DNA of 64,000 nt from Luteolibacter arcticus. GTDB lineage: Bacteria > Verrucomicrobiota > Verrucomicrobiia > Verrucomicrobiales > Akkermansiaceae. A program made the translations under genes and the position numbers. A model generated the notes under the pieces. The model searched no databases and was not told the origin of the DNA. It saw only the letters and a list, made by a program, of their open reading frames with translations. Of this stretch, positions 16,014 to 24,449 are shown piece by piece; within the stretch, counting starts at the first letter, position 1, and each line of letters starts with the position of its first letter. The stretch is taken from the NCBI RefSeq assembly GCF_025950235.1, contig NZ_JAPDDT010000014.1, positions 1-64,000 on the forward strand, written 5' to 3'.

Positions 16014-18218
16014 CTACGGCCCAATCATGGCCTCAGCTTCGCGTGCCAGGATCCGCACCACCGCCCACGCGAACCACGTGCCGATCGGAGGAAATCCAGC
16101 CTCGTCGATTTGCGCTTCCACCCGCTGCATCTCGGCCTTGGCTTTCTCCAGCTCGCCGCGGGCTTCCTTGGTCTCCCCCCGCTTGAAGCGGGCCATGGCC
16201 AGCACACAGCGGGCGGCGGATTCCCGGCTACCCGCCTTGTCCCTGATGGCGATGCATTTGTCAGCCTGCCGGATCGCTTCCTGAAACTCACCCTTCCGGT
16301 AGTGGAATAGCGCCAGCGAAAGCGCCTTCCACTCAGTCATGCCGACACTGCCGGCGCCGGATGGGCTATGCCGGCAGACTTCCGCGGAGCTCTCGAGCAG
16401 CTCAATGGTGCGGGCGTCCACCGGCAACAACAGGCAGGCTTTCAAGAGACGCTCTCCTTGGAGGCCGTTCTGGGCCGGCACATAGCGGTCGAGCATCTCG
16501 GCGCGGAGGTTCTCGTAGGCCTTTTGATCTCCGGCTTCCAAGTAGGTCGGCCCCGTCATCAGCAGGTCGACGGTCTCCAGCATCTTGGCGCGGTTGCCCA
16601 AGCGGGTGGCCTCATTCATCAGGCGGAAACAATCTGCCGCCTGCCGCCAACGGCCAAAGGTCGCATTCCAGCTTCCCAGCGACCGGAACACTTCCGCCGC
16701 TTCGGGTGAAACGTCGATCGACTCCACAGGATTTGCCCGCAACAGACGGTCGGCTTCGGCGGTTTTGCCCTCGCTCACCAGGAACACCGCCCGCGAGACA
16801 TTCGCCCGGGCCTGGGCCTGACGCTTGAGGCGGGCTTGTTCGGCAAGCGCGTCCTTCTCTCGGAAATAAAGGGCAGTGGTGGTGCCAAGGCCGGCCACCA
16901 GCGACAGCAGCATGGCCACGCCGAGCACGCAGGCCGCGCGGTTCCGCTGGAAGAACTTCAGCATGAAGTACCCGCGGCTCGGCTTCCGTGCGATTACCGG
17001 CTCGTTCTGCAGGTAGCGCCGGATGTCCATGGCGAGGCTGTTTGCGGTCTGGTAGCGGCGATTCCGCTCCTTCTCCATGGCCTTGAAAACGATCCAATCG
17101 GGATCGCCTCGCAGGGTGTTCGCCCACTTCTCGCGCGTCCCGGGCAAGGTGTTTCCCTTGCCTTCTTCCGCAGCGAGCCGGGATGTCTCGGAAGGCAGCG
17201 GGGGATTGTCCTCGATCAGCGCGCGGCGCATTTCCGTGAGTCCGCTTTCCAACAGCTTCTCCGTGTCGAAGGGCGGCCTGCCAGCGAGCAGCTCGTAAAG
17301 CAAGGCACCCAGGCTGTAGATGTCCGCGCGGGTGTCGATGTCCATGCCGCCCATGTCGATCTGCTCCGGGCTCATGTAGGCCGGCGTGCCGATGAACTGG
17401 CCGAGCTGGGTCATCCCGGCGCGGCCGTGGAGCTGGCCCTGCATCGCCTTCGCGATGCCGAAGTCGATGACCTTCGGCACGTAGGTCCCGTCCAAGTTCT
17501 CGACGAGGATGTTGGACGGCTTGATGTCGCGATGGACGATGCCTTTCTGGTGGGCGTGTTGGATCGCCTGGCAGACTTTCAGGAAGAGTTCCAGCCGGGC
17601 GGGGATGTCGAGCTGCTCGGCCTCGCAGAAGGTGGTGATCCGGGCCCCGCGGACGAGTTCCATCACGAAGTAGGGCCGGCCGCTGGTCGTCTTCCCTGCA
17701 TCCAGCACCCGCGCGATGTTCGGGTGCTCCATGATCTCCAAGGTCTGGCGCTCGATCTCGAAGCGGGACACGACTGACTCCGTGTCCATGCCGCTGCGGA
17801 TGATCTTCAGCGCGACCGTGCGCACCATTCCGTCCTGCGCCGCTTCAAAGATTTCGCCGCCGCCGCCTTCGCCGATCTTCCGGAGCAGCGTGTAGCGGCC
17901 GATCGTGGCCCCTTCCTTTTCGCCGCTGCTGACAGCTTCTTCCCCGAGCGGAAACCCCACGTCCGGGAACTCATCGATGACTTCCTGCGCGAGCTCCGCG
18001 GTTCTCATCCGTCCTTCGAGAAAGAACGCGGATGAGGTGCCGGCCAGCTTGAGGAGATCCTCCATGCCTTCCCGTCCCCCGGGGTCGCCTTGGAAGGTAC
18101 GCTCCAGGAACTCACGGCGCTGTGTCGGATCGGGGATCTGCAGGGCCGTTTCGAAGATCGCGTTCTCGATCGCCAGCGAGTCGGTCGCTTCTTCGGCTGG
18201 ATCGATGATGTCTTTCAT
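16014..18218 (-). CDS. Membrane Ser/Thr protein kinase with C-terminal TPR-like region
   Basis: 734 residues. The Hanks-type kinase domain (about residues 107-380) is complete: glycine loop KIGEGGGGEIFEA, lysine in VALKII, catalytic loop HRDIKPSN, DFG in VIDFGIAKAM, and the activation-segment GTPAYMSPEQ. One transmembrane helix follows (CVLGVAMLLSLVAGLGTTTA), then an alpha-helical, TPR-like periplasmic part to the end. The short N-terminal region precedes the kinase. The gene lies downstream of an ECF sigma factor on the same strand, the typical planctomycete/verrucomicrobial pairing in which the kinase probably modulates sigma-dependent transcription. A copy of the TGTCGG motif precedes it. 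Confidence 0.93.
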   Translation of the reverse strand: MKDIIDPAEEATDSLAIENAIFETALQIPDPTQRREFLERTFQGDPGGREGMEDLLKLAGTSSAFFLEGRMRTAELAQEVIDEFPDVGFPLGEEAVSSGEKEGATIGRYTLLRKIGEGGGGEIFEAAQDGMVRTVALKIIRSGMDTESVVSRFEIERQTLEIMEHPNIARVLDAGKTTSGRPYFVMELVRGARITTFCEAEQLDIPARLELFLKVCQAIQHAHQKGIVHRDIKPSNILVENLDGTYVPKVIDFGIAKAMQGQLHGRAGMTQLGQFIGTPAYMSPEQIDMGGMDIDTRADIYSLGALLYELLAGRPPFDTEKLLESGLTEMRRALIEDNPPLPSETSRLAAEEGKGNTLPGTREKWANTLRGDPDWIVFKAMEKERNRRYQTANSLAMDIRRYLQNEPVIARKPSRGYFMLKFFQRNRAACVLGVAMLLSLVAGLGTTTALYFREKDALAEQARLKRQAQARANVSRAVFLVSEGKTAEADRLLRANPVESIDVSPEAAEVFRSLGSWNATFGRWRQAADCFRLMNEATRLGNRAKMLETVDLLMTGPTYLEAGDQKAYENLRAEMLDRYVPAQNGLQGERLLKACLLLPVDARTIELLESSAEVCRHSPSGAGSVGMTEWKALSLALFHYRKGEFQEAIRQADKCIAIRDKAGSRESAARCVLAMARFKRGETKEARGELEKAKAEMQRVEAQIDEAGFPPIGTWFAWAVVRILAREAEAMIGP

Positions 18219-18293
18219 GATGGCGGGAAACCCGACGCCGGGAAGTCGTCGGTGACTTCAAGCGTTTCTTATTCTTGCGATAATCACGTCCAA

Positions 18294-18312
18294 TAACCGA
18301 CAAAAAGTTTGC
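18294..18312 (-). promoter_or_regulatory. Shared upstream motif (copy 3), before the kinase gene
   Basis: On the minus strand it reads GCAAACTTTTTGTCGGTTA, sharing the TGTCGG core and the preceding A/T run with the copies at 11546 and 15962. The core is 79 bases before the kinase start. An ECF-dependent promoter element is a reasonable guess, given the sigma gene next door. Confidence 0.45.
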
Positions 18313-18333
18313 CGGGAGTTTCGCATCCGGTAA

Positions 18334-18888
18334 TCAGCGCTGGCCGCGGATCTCGCGGTAGAGCCAGGTTTTCGAGTACGCCCAGTAGCGCTCCACCGTC
18401 CGCTCGGTGACGCCCATTTCCTCAGCGACTTCCTGATTGGTAAGGCCGCCGAAGAACTTCAGCAGCACTACCTGAGCCCGGGGAGGATTCACCTTCTTCA
18501 GCTTCTCCAAGGCGGCGTTGACTTGGAGGGTGGGCTCGTCCTCGCCTTCGGCCTCGTTCTCGGCGTCGGTCATCGGGACGCGCTCGAGATCGCCGGCGTG
18601 CTTCGGGCGCTTCCGGCGTCGGGCCCGGTCGATGAGGATCCGCCGCATGGTCTCGGCGGCGGCGGTGAAGAAGTGGGCGGTGTTTTTCCAGCTCTGATCC
18701 CCGCTGGACCGCATCCGCAGCCACGCCTCGTGCGCGAGTGCGGTCGGCTGCAGGGTATTGCCCGGACGCTCGAAGGCCATCCGCTCCCCCGCCATGGCAC
18801 GCAGGATCGGGTAGAGGCGACGGACGTCGTCCTCCGAGTAGTGCGAGAATTCCGCGTCCCCGTCCATGGATGAAAAGTAGTCATACAA
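18334..18888 (-). CDS. ECF-family RNA polymerase sigma factor
   Basis: 184 residues (or 177 from an internal ATG at 18867). It matches the Sigma70_ECF group common in Planctomycetes and Verrucomicrobia, with the signature LQPTALAHEAWLRM in region 2, the HFFTAAAETMRRILIDRAR helix, and a region 4 helix-turn-helix in GLTNQEVAEEMGVTERTVER. No anti-sigma gene is visible; instead a Ser/Thr kinase follows about 115 bases downstream on the same strand. The sigma likely directs transcription of surface protein genes nearby, which is inference from the shared upstream motif. Confidence 0.93.
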   Translation of the reverse strand: MYDYFSSMDGDAEFSHYSEDDVRRLYPILRAMAGERMAFERPGNTLQPTALAHEAWLRMRSSGDQSWKNTAHFFTAAAETMRRILIDRARRRKRPKHAGDLERVPMTDAENEAEGEDEPTLQVNAALEKLKKVNPPRAQVVLLKFFGGLTNQEVAEEMGVTERTVERYWAYSKTWLYREIRGQR

Positions 18889-19003
18889 CTTCCGGCTTCA
18901 AGCCCTACCTACGGGGGCGTCGGGCTGGGTGGCTGAAAACCCCATCACCCCGGATTCGAAGAACGGGCAGGACAAACCGGTTGAATTCCTTTAACGTCCT
19001 CCC

Positions 19004-19171
19004 ATGACCGCCCTCGAAATCGAGAAAGCCATCGAGCGCTTGCCCGAACCGGAGCAGCGGAAAATTGCCGAATGGTTCGAGGATCACCGTCTCATTGTTG
19101 CGGGCTCGGCTTTACTAGGGTCGATCTATGACGAGGAAGATGGCGGGGAGAGTCAACTTGTCGGCGAATGA
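19004..19171 (+). CDS. Short antitoxin partner of the MazF-like toxin
   Basis: 55 residues, MTALEIEKAIERLPEPEQRK onward, acidic at the C-terminus (DEEDGGESQ). It overlaps the toxin gene by four bases (ATGA), the usual arrangement for type II antitoxin-toxin operons. The N-terminal EIEKAIERLPEPEQRKIAEW resembles small addiction-module proteins that begin with a helix containing LP and FxxW/WF residues (there AEWFEDH). A DNA-binding fold is not obvious. Antitoxin role inferred from position and size. Confidence 0.7.
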   Translation: MTALEIEKAIERLPEPEQRKIAEWFEDHRLIVAGSALLGSIYDEEDGGESQLVGE

Positions 19172-19473
19172 ACCGGGGTGAAGTGTGGCTCGCCGACCTT
19201 GGCTATGCAGGGAAAGTTCGACCGGTGCCGATCCTCAGTGTGGCGCCGGGCGATGAAGATCGCGCGTTGGTGACCTACGTGATCCGCACAACGAGCGTCC
19301 GCGGCACCGCGTATGAAGTGCCGCATACGGCGCGGGGAATGAAGCCGGGAGCTTTCGATGTCCAAGGATTGGGAACGACCGACTTCAGGCGCTTCATGCG
19401 GCCGCTGGGAAGCGTCGACGCGGAAACGATGAAGCGCATTGAGGAGCGTGTCAGGGCGTGGCTCTGCCTTTGA
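19168..19473 (+). CDS. Type II toxin, PemK/MazF family endoribonuclease
   Basis: 101 residues. MNRGEVWLADLG is the classical MazF start, followed by RPVPILSV and a central RALVTYVIRTTSVRGTAYEV that corresponds to the second conserved strand and the TS motif near the active site. The C-terminus (FRRFMRPLGSVDAETMKRIE) matches the family's closing helices. Expected to cleave mRNA at short sequences when released from its antitoxin. Translationally coupled to the 55-residue gene upstream. Confidence 0.88.
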   Translation: MNRGEVWLADLGYAGKVRPVPILSVAPGDEDRALVTYVIRTTSVRGTAYEVPHTARGMKPGAFDVQGLGTTDFRRFMRPLGSVDAETMKRIEERVRAWLCL

Positions 19474-19522
19474 TCATTTGGCGAGGCTTCCAAGCCGCGG
19501 CTTGGGGGGCCGCTGTATCGAA

Positions 19523-22500
19523 TCAATCCCGCAGCACCGCCCGCAAGCGCGCAAACATCTGCGTGCTACCCGCGACGGATTCGTCCACTCGCAGCGTGAT
19601 CTTTTCCAAGCTGCCATCGCCGATCGCCTCCGGCGGCCCGGCGAGACTCCATGCCCGCGAGGCCCACGAGTTCGCGGCGAGCGTCGATGAGATTTCGATC
19701 AGGAAATCCACGCCGCGTTCGATGGAATCGGCCCGCCGCACGAAGGAAAACTCCAGGTAGCGGTCGTCGGCTTCATCCTTCACGGCCATCTGCGGCGTGC
19801 GCGGTTCGCCGGAGACTGTAAAAAGATCCGACGAGTTCGGATGGCCGCCGGTGGCGTATTCCCACAGGTTCTTCATCCCGTCATGGTCGGGATCCCGGTC
19901 GGGATCCCGGTCGGCTCCTTCGAGTCCGTTTTCATCGATCCACGACTCCCATTGTTCCTGCGGGCTGACCTTTGGCACCACCCAGACATTGCGGAAGCGC
20001 ACTGGGCCCGACGCCCCGCTGGTGTGCGCCTGGAGCAAGATCGGATGCAGTCCCGGGCTCTCCGCCAAGGACGCGCCGGTGGGGCCCGTGATCGCTACGT
20101 TGTCATGCACCAGCATCCCGTTCCAGCGGACGGTGACGCGGGCATGGGCGGTCTTCACGACGCCGTCCCAGCGCGCCGCGGTGAAATCGATGTCATAGCT
20201 TTGCCACCTCCCGGCTCCGAGGCTGGCATTCACATCGACCGGCTTTTGCAGGTAGATCGCGCCTGCCGAGTCCGTCTGCGGCGCTTGGGTGATGGGCGTG
20301 TTGAGGACTTGGAGTTCATAGCTGCGCTGAAGCTTCACGCCCGAGTTCCCTGCTTCCTGACCCGCACCGCCCGGCGGCGAGAGCCATTCAAGGTGGAGCT
20401 GGAAATCCCGGAAGCCGGTGATCGTCGAGATGTCGTTGGGCGAGGGATTGAGCGCCACTGCCATGGCACCGGCCGAGACCATCCACGAAGGGGCACCTCC
20501 ATTCGCGTCGCGTTTCCAGTGATTCGCGAGCGAAGCCGCGGTGCCATCGAAAAGCACCGTCGCTCCGGGCGGCGGCGTGACGGGTGGTCCGCAGACATAC
20601 AGGTGGTCCACGTTCGGGCCGGTCGCGAGCGTGGTGGTCAGGCGGATGGTGTTCATGCCCTCCACCAGATTGACGCTGAGTCCGTCGGTGTAGATCCACG
20701 TCGGCCATCCGCCCGATCCTCCAAAAGGAATGCCAGCATGAACCAGCTCCCCGTTCACTGTTAGAGAAAGCGGCCGGTTGGTGGTGGTGCCGTTCGCGTA
20801 GCGGAAGGAGATCCAATGCGGGCCCGCTTGCTCGGCCGGAATGGTCCACGTGACCGTCTCGCCAATCGTCGAGCCGTAGTCGGCGAAGCCGGTGCCGGTG
20901 TAGCCCGCGTGCTCGGTGTTAGAAATGGGCCCGACGCGCACGGCAGTCTCCGCCTCGTAGATCGCGGCATCCGCCGGAGGCACCGGCGAGTCCGGTTCCT
21001 CCGGGGCCACCATCGGCACGAAATCCGGTCCTACCGCCACCGGCAAAAGATTCAGCGTGTACCACGCCTCCGTCGCCCACGGCGCGACGTGCGCATCATT
21101 CATGAAGTCCTTCAGCCGCAGCGCGAGCACCCGGTCTTCCTTCAGCCCGGGGATCTTTACGAAGACCTTCCGCCGGTCTTGCGAAACATCGACGCGGGTC
21201 GCTGTTAGAGTTTCCACATCGCGCTTCGGTCCGCCATAGGTGGACTCGGGGACGTAGCGATACTGCTGCAGGACGTAGTTCGAGGGTTTCGCGGCGACCG
21301 AGTACGGCACCGGCTGCGTGAACTCGACGAGGAACCCATCGGCCCTCGCGCGGACGCTTTTCATCTCGAAGGTCTGCTTTCCATTCGGCCGCAGGCGCTG
21401 CAAGCCGGAGGTCGTGCTCTTCCAGTTCCCGTTTCCGCCGGCACCAAGGCCGCCGATGTAGAGCGAGCCATCCGGACCCCAGACGAGACGGTTCATGCCG
21501 GATTCAAGCCCTTGGGTGAATTGGAAGACCGCGCCCTGATACTCGCCGCGGACCTTTTCCATGAAGACCCGGTTTACGCCACCGTGGGTGAGCTCGGCGA
21601 AAAGCATCTGCCCGGCGAAGGTACCCGTCGGGATCAAGGTCGGCTCGGCCGGTGAATTCGAGATTTCACCGTGTGGCAACCACAGTGCCGGACGCGTGTA
21701 GGGCCGGGTATCGTCGGGGCTTTCACGATGTCCATAGTAGTTCCCGGGCTTCAAGTGATTGATCCGCGACGACGGGAGCCAGTCACCTTGGTTGTCGCCT
21801 GCGAAAAGCTCGCCGTCCAAGCCAAGGCCCATGCCATTCGGCGTCCGCAAGGCGCTCGCCACCGCTTGCCAGGTCCGCGCTACCGGATCGATTTTCAACA
21901 GCGATCCCGGCCCATCCGGCACCGGAAACGCGGGCTGCGATCCCGGCAGATACGCCGTGCTGCCATTGCGCAACGGCACCGACGTGGTCACCCACAGGAA
22001 GCCGTCCTTGCGGACGAGATTGAAGGTGAACTCGTGGTAGTTGAAGGACGCCGGCCAGCCGTGGGCGACCGCCTGGTATTCGTCCGCCACGTCATCGCCA
22101 TCGAGGTCGATCAGCTTGGTGACTTCCTGCTTCTGCGTCACGTGGATGACGCCATCGATGACCCTGAGTCCGAGCGGCTCGCCGAGTCCTTCCGCGAAAC
22201 GGTGCACTGTCACCGCAGCCGGATTGTCGAGGTGGTCGAGCAGATAGACCGCGCCCACGGAGTCCCACGTGGAAACCGCCAGCCGTCCATCCGGCAGGAA
22301 ATCGAGGCCGCCCACCGCGGGCCTGAAACCCGCGGGCCGGAAGTTCACCAAGTCGAAGCTCGGATGGACGCCGACCAGAGGACGGCCATCGCCCGGGCCA
22401 CCGGCGGTGCCGCCTTCGCCGTCCTGATAGTAGTAGTTTTTCAGCCCCGGCGAGGTGACATGCGTCTGCCCGTCCTCGGTCTGCAGCGCGCCAACCGGCA

Positions 22501-23002
22501 CGGTTTCGAATGACGCGGCACCCGGCGGCTTCCATTCGAACAAGAGGCGCGACGAACCCGTGTTCTGATAGAAATCGACGTAGTAGCGGAAGCTTCCCGG
22601 CAGCAGGTTCAGCGTCGCGGTCGCGCTGTTCGAGCCGGGCCGGTCGTTGTCGATGACCAGCGCCGCGTCGTCGCCGAGGAACCACTTCGCGCCATCGTCG
22701 CTGGTGAGGCGGAATTCATACGTGCCGCCGGTGGCAATCGTCATGCGGCCCCAAGCATGGCCGGTGTAGTGCTCGGCCAGCGGGGTGCCATAGGTGCTCG
22801 CCCACGGGCCGGTGAAATCGATGGTGTCGAAATCCGCCGAGACAGTCGGCGTCTGCCCGTCCACCAGCACCGGCAGCTCGCGCATCTCCTCGCCGGTTTC
22901 GTAAAGCCACACGGTCACTCCCGGCTTCATGGCCGGTGTCTGCGCCATCGCACCGGCGAAGCAGAAGGCGAGGACCGCTCCAAATCGAATCAAGGAGTCC
23001 AT
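19523..23002 (-). CDS. Secreted PA14 / sorbosone-dehydrogenase-like / CBM6 / DUF1080 protein
   Basis: 1159 residues with a signal peptide ending GAMAQ. Order of modules: a PA14-like domain (about 30-175; TSDDGAKWFLGDDAALVIDN), a six-bladed GSDH/PQQ-type beta-propeller (about 205-545; GGLDFLPDGRLAVSTWDS, TPNGMGLGLDGELFAGDNQG), a CBM6-like domain (about 690-800; EAETAVRVGPISN), a DUF1080/3-keto-glycoside-hydrolase-type lectin fold (about 810-1000; VLFDGTAASLANHW) and a tail DPDHDGMKNLWEYATGGHP leading to MFARLRAVL. No CxxCH is present, unlike many PVC homologues. Its start overlaps the upstream gene by 13 bases. Sugar oxidation or glycoside cleavage at the surface is likely. Confidence 0.85.
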   Translation of the reverse strand: MDSLIRFGAVLAFCFAGAMAQTPAMKPGVTVWLYETGEEMRELPVLVDGQTPTVSADFDTIDFTGPWASTYGTPLAEHYTGHAWGRMTIATGGTYEFRLTSDDGAKWFLGDDAALVIDNDRPGSNSATATLNLLPGSFRYYVDFYQNTGSSRLLFEWKPPGAASFETVPVGALQTEDGQTHVTSPGLKNYYYQDGEGGTAGGPGDGRPLVGVHPSFDLVNFRPAGFRPAVGGLDFLPDGRLAVSTWDSVGAVYLLDHLDNPAAVTVHRFAEGLGEPLGLRVIDGVIHVTQKQEVTKLIDLDGDDVADEYQAVAHGWPASFNYHEFTFNLVRKDGFLWVTTSVPLRNGSTAYLPGSQPAFPVPDGPGSLLKIDPVARTWQAVASALRTPNGMGLGLDGELFAGDNQGDWLPSSRINHLKPGNYYGHRESPDDTRPYTRPALWLPHGEISNSPAEPTLIPTGTFAGQMLFAELTHGGVNRVFMEKVRGEYQGAVFQFTQGLESGMNRLVWGPDGSLYIGGLGAGGNGNWKSTTSGLQRLRPNGKQTFEMKSVRARADGFLVEFTQPVPYSVAAKPSNYVLQQYRYVPESTYGGPKRDVETLTATRVDVSQDRRKVFVKIPGLKEDRVLALRLKDFMNDAHVAPWATEAWYTLNLLPVAVGPDFVPMVAPEEPDSPVPPADAAIYEAETAVRVGPISNTEHAGYTGTGFADYGSTIGETVTWTIPAEQAGPHWISFRYANGTTTNRPLSLTVNGELVHAGIPFGGSGGWPTWIYTDGLSVNLVEGMNTIRLTTTLATGPNVDHLYVCGPPVTPPPGATVLFDGTAASLANHWKRDANGGAPSWMVSAGAMAVALNPSPNDISTITGFRDFQLHLEWLSPPGGAGQEAGNSGVKLQRSYELQVLNTPITQAPQTDSAGAIYLQKPVDVNASLGAGRWQSYDIDFTAARWDGVVKTAHARVTVRWNGMLVHDNVAITGPTGASLAESPGLHPILLQAHTSGASGPVRFRNVWVVPKVSPQEQWESWIDENGLEGADRDPDRDPDHDGMKNLWEYATGGHPNSSDLFTVSGEPRTPQMAVKDEADDRYLEFSFVRRADSIERGVDFLIEISSTLAANSWASRAWSLAGPPEAIGDGSLEKITLRVDESVAGSTQMFARLRAVLRD

Positions 23003-24045
23003 GTGGTCTTAAGGGTTGCCTCGCCGCTCGCGGTGAAATCCAGGAAGGTCGCGCCGCCCTCCGCCCGCAATGCTGCTGCGCCACTCGAGGCGTGCTGGGC
23101 TTGGTAGCCGGTGCCATCGAGTTCCAGCGAGAGCCGGGTGCCTGCGGGCAGGCTGGTGATGGTGAATTGCCGCTGCAGCTTCACGCCGGGCATGGCCTCG
23201 GGGCGTTCTTCCACGCCGATGCGCTCGCCGCCCGGCAGCACCACGTCATAGCGGATCACGATGCCAGTGGTGCGGCCGATCAGCCGGTAGCCGCGCCAGT
23301 CGACTTTCGCGGCCACCGGATTGCCGCCGGTTTGGGCGCTCCACGCCCGGTAGTCACCGAATAGGGTCACGTCCGCGAGCGTGGCGGTGCTGCCCGTGGT
23401 ATTCCGGCGGAAGCGGACCTTCACCGCGGGTCCGCTCACCTCGATCAATTTTTGGTGCCCGTCCGCCGCCGGGGCGTCTACCGACATCCACTGCTGCGCG
23501 GTCCACGTGGCGCCATTGTCCGCGGACACATCTACCAGCAGCCGGTTGTTCGCGCCCGGTGTCTGGTAGGCGAGGACCACGTGGTCGTGCTGGCGCAAAT
23601 CGACTGCGGGGGAAGCGAGCATCGTCCCGGCGGCCGTGGAGAGACTCCATGACGAGGTGCCGGTGGAGATTCCGGAGGCCGTCCAGCCCGCGGGAATGCT
23701 TGCTTCACTGGTCGCGGAAAGCAGCAAGGCCTTGTTCTGCAAATGGTAGGTCGTCCCCGTGGTGGCCGAATTCTGCTGACCGAAATCGTAGACCTTGCCG
23801 CGGAAGTGGATTCCGCCGCTCCAGACCTTGTGCAGGGTGCCGTTGGCAGGATTGTAGGCCACCCACAGGTCCGGGCGGAGCGCGGCCACCAGCATCCGGG
23901 TCTTGTTCTCCAAGGTCAGCCGGAAGGCCCACGGATCGCGGCCGCGATCCGGACTTTCCTCCGCGAGGCAATTCGCCGCCAGCAGCGGAAGGAGCAACAG
24001 CCCCGCCCAAAACAAGGAAAACGGGGATCTGGACCGGGCAATCAT
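22990..24045 (-). CDS. Secreted protein with DUF6797-like N-terminus, partner of the PA14/DUF1080 protein
   Basis: 351 residues from the ATG at 24045 (signal peptide FWAGLLLLPLLAANCLA). The mature start, LTLENKTRMLVAALRPDLWV followed by AYNPANGTLHKVW, resembles the domain I remember as DUF6797, usually found at the front of long PVC-group cytochrome/sugar-dehydrogenase proteins. Residues about 120-225 look like a beta-sandwich (ASPAVDLRQHDHVVLAYQ). Here it is a separate protein whose gene overlaps the next one by 13 bases, suggesting a two-subunit version of what is often one chain. Function unknown. Confidence 0.72.
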   Translation of the reverse strand: MIARSRSPFSLFWAGLLLLPLLAANCLAEESPDRGRDPWAFRLTLENKTRMLVAALRPDLWVAYNPANGTLHKVWSGGIHFRGKVYDFGQQNSATTGTTYHLQNKALLLSATSEASIPAGWTASGISTGTSSWSLSTAAGTMLASPAVDLRQHDHVVLAYQTPGANNRLLVDVSADNGATWTAQQWMSVDAPAADGHQKLIEVSGPAVKVRFRRNTTGSTATLADVTLFGDYRAWSAQTGGNPVAAKVDWRGYRLIGRTTGIVIRYDVVLPGGERIGVEERPEAMPGVKLQRQFTITSLPAGTRLSLELDGTGYQAQHASSGAAALRAEGGATFLDFTASGEATLKTTWTP

Positions 24046-24449
24046 GGGATGGTGGGAAAATTCGGCCGGAGGGTTCCGCGTCGCGGTGCGGAGCCCCCCG
24101 GCCTCTCTCTGGGACCCAAAGGACGGGAACGAACCCAAACATTCCCGCCCTATTTCCCCGAACTGGTTTCAGGCGATCCGGCGATGGGTGGCGAAGCCGA
24201 CAAGTGCCGTGGAAAGGAAAGAAAGCGTGCGAGGGTTGATGGGTTTGGGTTCTGAACCGGGAAGCGAGTTTCCGGTGACCAAGCCGACAGTTATTTTCGC
24301 AGACCGGCTTTTTCCGCGGCGAGGGGACGTCTGCCGGTTGTTTACCGGCCAAGATAAACCTATGGTAGCCAAGCGACATTCCCTTCTTGACCTTTCGATG
24401 CCCGGATCGCCCGACCCCGGCTTTCGGCGGCATTTTCCCCAAACCCAAG
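24046..24449. promoter_or_regulatory. Divergent intergenic region between the DUF1080 operon and the amylase operon
   Basis: 404 bases without a credible gene. It must carry promoters for both directions. At 24284-24299 it holds CCGACAGTTATTTTCG, the reverse complement of the AAAATAACTGTCGG type motif seen near 11546, 15962 and 18294, pointing towards the minus-strand operon but 239 bases from its start. The stretch 24300-24340 (CGCAGACCGGCTTTTTCCGC on) is locally T-rich. No riboswitch recognised. Confidence 0.4.

Noticed and set aside
22990-23002. Possible frameshift splitting one protein into the 351- and 1159-residue genes
   Set aside because: Each protein has its own signal peptide (ending LLAANCLA and GAMAQ), and the 13-base overlap is an ordinary gene overlap.
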